From: Bacteroidaceae bacterium
GTDB taxonomy: Bacteria; Bacteroidota; Bacteroidia; Bacteroidales; Bacteroidaceae
Direction of reading: 5' to 3'
Assembly (NCBI GenBank): GCA_028707655.1
Contig: JAQWAN010000078.1
Location: 1-8,382 of the forward strand
DNA: 8,382 bases
Shown one piece after another: positions 1 through 5,287 of the stretch; position 1 is the first letter of the stretch; every line of letters begins with the position of its first letter. The translations under genes were made by a program, and so were the position numbers. The notes under the pieces were generated by a model, which did no database searches, had not been told where the DNA came from, and was given only the letters and a program-made list of their open reading frames with translations.

Positions 1-255
1 ATCTTAGGTGTTACAATCTTAGTGATTCAAAACGATTTTAATCTGTTGACAGGTGTGGTTTATGCTTTCTCTACTGCTTTGGGTTTTGCCTTAGCTTTGG
101 TGTTGTTTGCTGGATTGCGCGAACAGATGGATTTAGTGAATATACCCAAAGGTATGAAGGGTACGGCTGTGGCTTTAGTAACAGCTGGCTTGTTGGCGAT
201 GGCTTTCATGGGATTCTCTGGCGTAGACAAAGGTTTAGCTGCATTGCTGATGTAA
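1..255 (+). CDS. rnfA: Electron transport complex subunit RnfA (RsxA), C-terminal part
   Basis: This is the last 84 residues of RnfA; the frame is open to the left edge, so the start lies outside the window. RnfA is an integral inner-membrane subunit of the Rnf complex, which couples electron transfer between ferredoxin and NAD to Na+ or H+ movement. The visible part begins at the end of one membrane helix (ILGVTILVIQ), then has a helix carrying the family signature ALGFALALVLFAGLRE, a short loop (NIPKGMKG), and a last helix ending AMAFMGFSG. The paralogue NqrE is the main alternative, but to my recollection NqrE has AGLTE and FMSFSG at these places, so RnfA is preferred. An ATG-like internal start near position 22 is not real because the homologous sequence continues upstream. 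The gene ends with tandem stops TAA TAG and a terminator, as expected for the last gene of an rnf operon. Confidence 0.9.
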   Translation: MLGVTILVIQNDFNLLTGVVYAFSTALGFALALVLFAGLREQMDLVNIPKGMKGTAVALVTAGLLAMAFMGFSGVDKGLAALLM

Positions 256-276
256 TAGAATATAGAATATAGAATA
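256..276. repeat. Three tandem copies of the 7-mer TAGAATA
   Basis: Three perfect head-to-tail copies of TAGAATA begin at the base after the rnfA TAA stop; the first copy supplies a second in-frame stop (TAG). The array fills the space between the stop codon and the terminator hairpin. It is short enough to have arisen by polymerase slippage, and nothing indicates a function. Confidence 0.75.
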
Positions 277-277
277 G

Positions 278-316
278 AAAAAAGCACCTAATGGAATGAA
301 TTAGGTGCTTTTTTTT
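278..316 (+). terminator. Intrinsic terminator after rnfA
   Basis: The arms 281-292 and 300-311 pair perfectly over 12 bp (AAAGCACCTAAT with its complement) around a 7-base loop (293-299). Flanking A and T runs extend the stem to about 15 bp, and the right side continues as a T run to 316. It lies 23 bases after the rnfA stop codon and upstream of the galE promoter, so it should insulate galE from the rnf operon. Confidence 0.9.
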
Positions 317-345
317 GTTCCTATTTGAATATTTTATATCTTTTT

Positions 346-379
346 TTTGCTAATTTTTTTGTTATTATTATTACATTTG
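346..379 (+). promoter_or_regulatory. Bacteroidota-type promoter for galE
   Basis: The -7 box TACATTTG (372-379) is an exact match to the Bacteroidota consensus TAnnTTTG. A TTTG at 346-349 fits the -33 box with a 22-base spacer, one base longer than the usual 19-21. Transcription would start near 385, leaving a leader of about 40 bases before the galE ATG. The surrounding DNA is very T-rich, so the -33 assignment is less certain than the -7 box. Confidence 0.6.
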
Positions 380-423
380 TATCAATAGATTTTTTCTAGA
401 TCAAATACAAACAAGTAGTGCAT

Positions 424-1464
424 ATGAAAAAGCGAATATTGGTGACAGGTGGTACGGGCTATATTGGTTCACATACCGTTGTTGAACTTCAGAATAGTGG
501 TTATGAAGTAGTGATTGTTGATAACTTGTCTAACTCATCTAAGGATGTAGTCGATCAAATAGAGAAAGTCTCTGGTATCCGCCCTGCTTTTGAAATGGTG
601 GATTGTTTAGATTTGGCCGCTATGAAAGGGGTTTTTGAAAAATATCCCGGCATAGCATCGATTATTCACTTTGCGGCTTATAAAGCGGTGGGTGAATCGG
701 TTGCAAAACCACTTATGTATTACAGAAATAACTTGGTTTCCTTAATCAATGTGTTGGAGCTCATGCCTCAATGTGATGTAAAGGGTATTGTCTTTTCCTC
801 CTCTTGTACCGTATATGGTCAACCGGATAAAGAGAATCTGCCTGTAACAGAAAATGCACCGGTTAAAATGGCTGAATGTCCTTATGGTAATACAAAACAG
901 ATTAATGAAGAGATTGTACATGATACTGTTTTATCTGGTTCGCCAATAAAAGCTATCTTGTTACGCTATTTCAATCCTATTGGTGCGCATCCTACTGCTT
1001 TGTTGGGTGAATTACCTAATGGGGTGCCTCAAAATTTAATCCCTTATCTTACACAAACAGCTATAGGTATCCGTGAACAGCTTAGCGTGTTTGGCGATGA
1101 TTATAATACACCGGATGGATCGTGTATTCGCGACTTTATCAATGTGGTTGACTTAGCAAAAGCACATGTTATTGCGATTGATAGAATGTTAGGCGACAAA
1201 CAGAAGAGTGCTGTGGAGACCTTTAATATTGGTACTGGTGTGGGACTTTCTGTGTTAGGATTGATTAAAGCTTTTGAGAAATCAACTGGTGTTAAGCTGA
1301 ACTATAAGATTGTGGGACGCAGAGCTGGTGATATTGAACAAGTATGGGCCGACCCTACTTATGCGAATACAGAACTTGGCTGGAAGGCGCAAGAGACTAT
1401 TGAAGATACTTTGCGTTCGGCTTGGAATTGGCAATTGAAATTACGCGAGAAGGGTATCAACTAA
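424..1464 (+). CDS. galE: UDP-glucose 4-epimerase GalE
   Basis: This cytosolic NAD-dependent epimerase (346 residues, normal for the family) interconverts UDP-glucose and UDP-galactose in the Leloir pathway and supplies sugar nucleotides for surface polysaccharides. It is an extended short-chain dehydrogenase/reductase. The Rossmann loop GGTGYIG is at residues 9-15. The catalytic Ser is in SSSCTVYG (S127), and the YxxxK pair is Y154/K158 in YGNTK. The C-terminal substrate domain includes GRRAGDIEQVWAD near residues 298-310. I chose the ATG at 424; a GTG two codons upstream (418) is in frame but would only add two residues, and the family normally begins just before the Rossmann strand. Residue 307, which aligns with E. 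coli Tyr299, is Val (see findings). The gene has its own promoter and is followed by a hairpin, so it is probably monocistronic. Confidence 0.96.
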   Translation: MKKRILVTGGTGYIGSHTVVELQNSGYEVVIVDNLSNSSKDVVDQIEKVSGIRPAFEMVDCLDLAAMKGVFEKYPGIASIIHFAAYKAVGESVAKPLMYYRNNLVSLINVLELMPQCDVKGIVFSSSCTVYGQPDKENLPVTENAPVKMAECPYGNTKQINEEIVHDTVLSGSPIKAILLRYFNPIGAHPTALLGELPNGVPQNLIPYLTQTAIGIREQLSVFGDDYNTPDGSCIRDFINVVDLAKAHVIAIDRMLGDKQKSAVETFNIGTGVGLSVLGLIKAFEKSTGVKLNYKIVGRRAGDIEQVWADPTYANTELGWKAQETIEDTLRSAWNWQLKLREKGIN

Positions 1465-1571
1465 AGATGGCTCTTTATCGTTTTTTTAAATAGGAGATCT
1501 TCATGATATTTGTAGGAGAATAGGGATAATAACTATTTGAATACAGATGTAAATCATTACTAATAAATAGC

Positions 1572-1611
1572 AAAAAGGTCTAAAACTGCAATTGTGGTTT
1601 TAGGCCTTTTT
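1572..1611. terminator. Terminator shared by convergent galE and ispE
   Basis: The arms 1572-1586 and 1597-1611 form a 15-bp stem with one G-T wobble (1579/1604) and a 10-base loop. The left arm starts with five A and the right arm ends with five T, so RNA from either strand makes a hairpin followed by U residues. On the minus strand the wobble becomes an A-C mismatch, so the structure favours ending galE transcripts while probably also stopping ispE, whose stop codon is 28 bases away. Confidence 0.82.
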
Positions 1612-1638
1612 CATATGTTTTAGTAACGGTAATGGTTG

Positions 1639-2457
1639 TTAGAGTGGCATACTTCTGCAGAAATGTGCTGCATAGTTAGCGGTTAATGCTTCGCAGTTTT
1701 CTTTAAAAATACCGTAAATACTCGATCCTGAACCACTCATAGAGGCGTAAACGGCTCCCTGTTTGTAGAGCTGTTCTTTAATTTCTAGCAGACTGGGATA
1801 GAGGCTAAAAACACTCGTTTCAAAATCATTCCGTAGTGATTCTTTCCAGGTAGTTGGCGATTGCTTTAGGAGAGTGGGCAAATCTTGTGTGGATTGTTGT
1901 GGACGAACACGAGAAAAGGCTGCTTTGGTAGAGACAAAGACATCGGGCTTAACGAGTAATAAGTAATAGCCTTTTAATGAGAAGTCGAGGGGCGTAAATA
2001 GGTTACCCGTGCCTGTGGCATAAACGGGCTTGTTCTCCACAAAGAAGGGACAATCTGCGCCTAATTGACTCACCATCTTTTCCTGTTCTACTGTGGTAAG
2101 TTTGAGCTCAAAGAGTTGATTAAGTAACTTTATGGTATGTGTTGCATCGGATGAACCACCCCCTAGTCCGGCTCCTGTTGGTATGTTTTTGTGTAAGTAA
2201 ATGCTAACGGGAGGAAGTGAAAATCGCTGTTCTACTAGATGATATGCTTTGATAATCAGGTTGTCGGTTGTTGCACCTTCTATTGGTATTCCAGAGAGGT
2301 GTAGCTCTGTCTCTTTTGCTGCTGAAGGGGAGAGGATTTCTAAATCGTCTGCAAGTGGAATGGGATAAAAGATGGTCTCTAAATTGTGATAACCATCGGG
2401 TCGTTTCGCTGTGATATGCAGACCTAAGTTGATTTTAGCATTAGCGGATAGAATCAT
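1639..2457 (-). CDS. ispE: 4-diphosphocytidyl-2-C-methyl-D-erythritol kinase IspE
   Basis: IspE phosphorylates the 2-hydroxyl of CDP-ME with ATP, the fourth step of the MEP (non-mevalonate) route to isoprenoid precursors. It is a cytosolic GHMP-family kinase. Residue 8 in NAKINLGL is the N-terminal conserved Lys, and RPDGYHNLET (19-28) is the CDP-ME-binding region. The glycine-rich ATP loop PTGAGLGGGSSDA spans 93-105, the catalytic Asp is D135 in GADCPFF, and SGSGSS near the C-terminus is GHMP motif 3. The frame is open 20 codons further, to an ATG at 2515-2517, but I start at the ATG at 2455-2457. This gives 272 residues, places NAKINLG at its usual distance from the N-terminus, and leaves a promoter-like box in the excluded stretch. 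The Lys-rich extension has no family counterpart that I recognise. The gene is divergent from dnaB. Confidence 0.94.
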   Translation of the reverse strand: MILSANAKINLGLHITAKRPDGYHNLETIFYPIPLADDLEILSPSAAKETELHLSGIPIEGATTDNLIIKAYHLVEQRFSLPPVSIYLHKNIPTGAGLGGGSSDATHTIKLLNQLFELKLTTVEQEKMVSQLGADCPFFVENKPVYATGTGNLFTPLDFSLKGYYLLLVKPDVFVSTKAAFSRVRPQQSTQDLPTLLKQSPTTWKESLRNDFETSVFSLYPSLLEIKEQLYKQGAVYASMSGSGSSIYGIFKENCEALTANYAAHFCRSMPL

Positions 2458-2475
2458 AATTGTCTTCTTTTTAAG

Positions 2476-2505
2476 CGAAGATACAACTATTTTTTTTCTT
2501 TTAAA
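2476..2505 (-). promoter_or_regulatory. Probable promoter for ispE
   Basis: Read on the minus strand, TATCTTCG (2483-2476) matches the Bacteroidota -7 consensus TAnnTTTG with one mismatch. A TTTA (2505-2502) lies 18 bases upstream as a weak -33 box. Transcription would begin around 2470, just ahead of the ATG at 2457 and downstream of the more distal ATG at 2517. This supports the shorter IspE start. Confidence 0.45.
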
Positions 2506-2533
2506 TATTTGCTCCATTTTTTTGGTTTATATA

Positions 2534-2565
2534 TATGGTTATCTAACTATCATTCCGTATTTTTA
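2534..2565 (+). promoter_or_regulatory. Possible promoter for dnaB
   Basis: TATTTTTA (2558-2565) matches TAnnTTTG except for the last base. TATG (2534-2537), one mismatch from TTTG, lies 20 bases upstream, the preferred spacing. The predicted leader is only about 13 bases. Both boxes are imperfect and the region is AT-rich; another TTTG at 2521-2524 has no good -7 partner. Confidence 0.35.
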
Positions 2566-2583
2566 CAAACTAATTGAATACTA

Positions 2584-4119
2584 ATGGATACAAGAAATAC
2601 GTCACGATCAGTTCGTAATACTACAAAGGTCCCATCTGTTGATGAATTTGGGCATATACAACCACAAGCAATAGAGCTTGAAGAGGCTGTATTAGGGGCA
2701 CTGATGATAGAGCGTGATGCTTATTCAAACGTGGCTGAAATACTCAAGCCTGAAACTTTTTACAATCGGAATAATCAACTCATTTATCAAGCAATCACTG
2801 AACTCTCGCTTAAGCAACAACCAGTTGATATACTAACTGTGGTGGAGCAGCTCAAAAAGAATGGTAATCTGGATGAAGTGGGTGGCCCTTTTTATATCAC
2901 ACAGCTTAGTAGTCGGGTGGTTTCTTCGGCTAATATTGAGTTTCATGCGCATATCTTAGCACAGAAATATTTGGCACGTAAACTCATAACATTTACCAGT
3001 GAGATACAAACCAAGGCTTTTGATGAGATGTTTGATGTGGCCGACTTGATGCAAGAGGCGGAGGGTAAATTATTTGAGATCTCGCAACAGAACCTGAAAA
3101 AAGATTATACACAGATTAATCCTATCATCTCCGAGGCTTATGAATTGCTACAAAAAGCAGCAGCTCGTACCGATGGTTTAAGTGGATTGGAGAGTGGTTT
3201 CCACTCGCTAGATAAGTTAACGTCTGGTTGGCAAAAATCGGATTTAATTATTATCGCTGCTCGTCCTGCTATGGGAAAAACGGCTTTTGTCCTCTCTATG
3301 GCTAAGAATATAGCAGTGGATTATAGACATCCTGTGGCTTTGTTCTCCCTGGAGATGAGCAATGTGCAGCTCGTTAATCGTTTGATTGTGAATGTCTGTG
3401 AGATTGAAGGACAAAAAATTAAGAGTGGACAGTTGGCTCCCTACGAATGGGGACAACTGGATTATAAGATTAAAGATTTATTTGATGCGCCTTTATATGT
3501 AGATGATACGCCTTCGCTATCGGTCTTTGAATTGCGAACTAAAGCTCGACGACTGGTGCGAGAACATGGTGTTGAACTGATTATTATTGACTACTTGCAG
3601 TTGATGAATGCTAGTGGTATTAAACATGGTAATAGACAAGAGGAGGTAAGTACAATCTCTCGTTCGTTAAAAGGTTTGGCTAAAGAGTTGAATGTACCTA
3701 TTATTGCTTTGTCACAGTTGAATCGTAGTGTGGAATCGCGCGAGGGTAGAGATGGTAAACGTCCACAATTAAGTGACTTGCGTGAGTCTGGTGCTATTGA
3801 GCAAGATGCCGATATGGTATGCTTTATTCATCGCCCAGAGTATTATAAAATCTACAAGGATGATAATGGTAGGGATTTACGCGGCTTGGCTGAGATAATT
3901 ATTGCTAAGCATCGTAATGGTGCGGTAGATGATGTTGCTCTGCGTTTTAGAGCTGAATTTGCTCGCTTTCAGAACTTAGACGATGAACATGTTGTTCCTA
4001 TGCCAGAAGAGGGGGCAGTATTGGGGTCGCGCATTAATACGCCTGCCAATAATTCAAATGCTTCATCTATGGAGAATGATCCGTTTGGCACACTAACAGC
4101 TGATAATTTACCTTATTAA
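2584..4119 (+). CDS. dnaB: Replicative DNA helicase DnaB
   Basis: DnaB is the hexameric 5'-3' helicase that unwinds DNA at the replication fork and recruits DnaG primase. The protein has 511 residues. After a short polar leader, the N-terminal collar domain runs from about 26 to 130 (PQAIELEEAVLGALM), followed by the linker helix and a RecA-type ATPase from about 200. Walker A is ARPAMGKT (226-233, K232). SLEM (255-258) follows. Walker B is LIIIDYLQL (332-340, D336). The block SQLNRSVESR (377-386), SDLRESGAIEQDAD (397-410) and the basic KHRNG (442-446) are all present. There is no intein, although DnaB is a common intein host. A variable Asn/Ser-rich tail (about 470-511) ends in ADNLPY, which resembles an SSB C-terminal tip (see findings). 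It is divergent from ispE and convergent with the pheT operon. Confidence 0.97.
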   Translation: MDTRNTSRSVRNTTKVPSVDEFGHIQPQAIELEEAVLGALMIERDAYSNVAEILKPETFYNRNNQLIYQAITELSLKQQPVDILTVVEQLKKNGNLDEVGGPFYITQLSSRVVSSANIEFHAHILAQKYLARKLITFTSEIQTKAFDEMFDVADLMQEAEGKLFEISQQNLKKDYTQINPIISEAYELLQKAAARTDGLSGLESGFHSLDKLTSGWQKSDLIIIAARPAMGKTAFVLSMAKNIAVDYRHPVALFSLEMSNVQLVNRLIVNVCEIEGQKIKSGQLAPYEWGQLDYKIKDLFDAPLYVDDTPSLSVFELRTKARRLVREHGVELIIIDYLQLMNASGIKHGNRQEEVSTISRSLKGLAKELNVPIIALSQLNRSVESREGRDGKRPQLSDLRESGAIEQDADMVCFIHRPEYYKIYKDDNGRDLRGLAEIIIAKHRNGAVDDVALRFRAEFARFQNLDDEHVVPMPEEGAVLGSRINTPANNSNASSMENDPFGTLTADNLPY

Positions 4120-4231
4120 AGATCCAACAAACTGAACTAATCATCCAGCCATTAACGAATGGACCGGTGGTTGGGGTAGCAATTGCTCTGGACATGGGGG
4201 TAGCATGCATAGCAGGTTTATATCTTACAAA

Positions 4232-4263
4232 AAGAAAGGAACATCAATTGATGTTCCTTTCTT
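4232..4263. terminator. Perfect inverted repeat, shared terminator of dnaB and the pheT operon
   Basis: The 32 bases form a perfect palindrome with 16-bp arms centred between 4247 and 4248 (core GGAACATCAATTGATGTTCC). In RNA the centre would open as a small loop. The outer arms are A-rich on the left and T-rich on the right (TTTCTT), so a hairpin with a short U-rich side forms on either strand. It lies about 112 bases after the dnaB stop and 28 bases beyond the end of the TSCPD gene, between convergent units. Its position and symmetry fit a bidirectional terminator; the T run is interrupted by C, so it may be leaky. Confidence 0.75.
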
Positions 4264-4291
4264 CCGTGTTGCTTAGTTAAGTGGATCACTA

Positions 4292-4537
4292 TCAATGTGC
4301 TATCCCTTTTAGTGCTCTAGCCAATTGGTCAGGGCAAGAAGTTGATTTTTTACCACATTTAATGCCTTCTAATTGATGAATTATCTGCTGAATAGGCTGG
4401 TTAGCCACTAACTTAGAAATGCCTTTTAGATTGCCATCACAGCCTCCATGAAAGGTTACTGAGGTTAGTGTATCTCCAGCTGTTTCAATATCAATTGAAG
4501 AGCTACAAGTGCCACTTGTTTGAAACGAAAACTTCAT
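4292..4537 (-). CDS. Small four-cysteine TSCPD-domain protein (TIGR03905-like)
   Basis: This 81-residue protein is almost entirely one TSCPD domain. The diagnostic blocks are SGTCSSSI (8-15), GGCDGNLKGI (31-40) and GIKCGKKSTSCPDQLA (58-73), which gives four cysteines at C11, C33, C61 and C68, arranged like a metal- or thiol-binding set. TSCPD domains also occur at the C-terminus of some class II (B12-dependent) ribonucleotide reductases, where a CxxxxxxC pair similar to C61/C68 precedes PD. As a stand-alone protein its role is unknown; metal binding or redox activity is inference. There is no signal peptide or membrane segment, so it should be cytosolic. Its ATG overlaps the yebC stop codon by one base, so it is the last gene of the pheT-yebC unit and probably translationally coupled. 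Confidence 0.88.
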   Translation of the reverse strand: MKFSFQTSGTCSSSIDIETAGDTLTSVTFHGGCDGNLKGISKLVANQPIQQIIHQLEGIKCGKKSTSCPDQLARALKGIAH

Positions 4538-4539
4538 TA
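4535..4539 (-). other. Stop/start overlap TAATG coupling yebC to the TSCPD gene
   Basis: Read on the minus strand, the yebC stop TAA (4539-4537) and the TSCPD start ATG (4537-4535) share one base. This arrangement lets terminating ribosomes re-initiate and usually marks co-translated genes. Confidence 0.85.
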
Positions 4540-5268
4540 TTTTTCTTCTGTTGCAGGTTGAATATTGGAATAAACATTTTGCACATCTTCATCATCTTCT
4601 AAACGCTCAATAAGCTTATCTAGCTGCGCACGTTGTTCTTCGGTTACCTCTTTGAGGTTGTTAGGGATGCGTGTAAATTCTGAACTAGTTACCTCGAAAC
4701 CATTCTCCTCTAAGTAGTTTTGAATCTGACTGAAGGCTTTAGGATCACCATAGATAGTAATCTCTCCCTCTTCTTCATCATATTCATCTTCTACTCCAAA
4801 GTCAATTAAATCAAGAATAAGATCATCCATATCCATCTCTTCTTTTTTCTTGAAGGTAAACATAGAGCGATGATCAAAAATGAAATCTAGACTACCTGAA
4901 GTGCCTAGACTACCATTGTTCTTATTAAAAGCACTACGTACGTTGGCTACTGTACGTGTGGTGTTATCGGTTGCTGTTTCTACATAGATGGCTACTCCAA
5001 ATGGACCATAACCCTCGTAGTTCATTTCTTTATAGTCTTTTTGATCTTTACCCATTGCCTTCTTGATGGCACGCTCAACTGTATCTTTGGGCATGTTCTC
5101 ATGCTTAGCATTGGCTAAAACAGCTCTAAGATGTGGGTTATTATCTGGGTCAGGACCGTTTGCTTTTACAGCAATAGCTATTTGTTTTCCTATTCTAGTA
5201 AAAGTACGGGCCATATTACCCCATCTTTTCAATTTTGTCGCTTTTCTATATTCGAATGCTCTTCCCAT
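4537..5268 (-). CDS. yebC: YebC/PmpR (TACO1) family gene-expression factor
   Basis: This is a complete 243-residue member of the YebC family. These proteins were first described as DNA-binding transcriptional regulators and later as translation factors (human TACO1 activates mitochondrial COX1 translation). The sequence does not show which role applies here. Visible family blocks are the N-terminal basic helical region with NMARTFTRIGKQI (18-30), NPHLRAVLANAKHENMPKD (44-62), the signature YEGYGPFGVAIYVE (84-97) with TDNTTRTVANVR (100-111), and GSLGTSGSLDFIF (119-131). An acidic middle (157-168) is followed by a C-terminal half ending LEDDEDVQNVYSN (223-235). The start at 5268 is supported by MGRAFEYRK, the Bacteroidota form of the N-terminus, where proteobacterial members begin MAGHSKW. 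An internal Met19 would cut into the domain. It begins 19 bases after the pheT stop. Confidence 0.94.
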   Translation of the reverse strand: MGRAFEYRKATKLKRWGNMARTFTRIGKQIAIAVKANGPDPDNNPHLRAVLANAKHENMPKDTVERAIKKAMGKDQKDYKEMNYEGYGPFGVAIYVETATDNTTRTVANVRSAFNKNNGSLGTSGSLDFIFDHRSMFTFKKKEEMDMDDLILDLIDFGVEDEYDEEEGEITIYGDPKAFSQIQNYLEENGFEVTSSEFTRIPNNLKEVTEEQRAQLDKLIERLEDDEDVQNVYSNIQPATEEK

Positions 5269-5287
5269 TGGGTCTGTATTTTATTAA

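Noticed and set aside
1462..1487. Short hairpin TAAAGA/TCTTTA over the galE stop with a T run at 1481-1487, as a first terminator
   Set aside because: The stem is only 6 AT-rich bp and the T run is four bases away. The hairpin at 1572-1611 is far stronger.
1503..1523. Tiny frame MIFVGE preceded by a good AGGAG (1492-1496) downstream of galE
   Set aside because: Only six codons between galE and its terminator, with no sign of a longer gene in any frame. Chance is the simplest reading.
2584..4119. Intein in dnaB
   Set aside because: Walker A, Walker B and the downstream motifs are at normal spacing and the length is ordinary.
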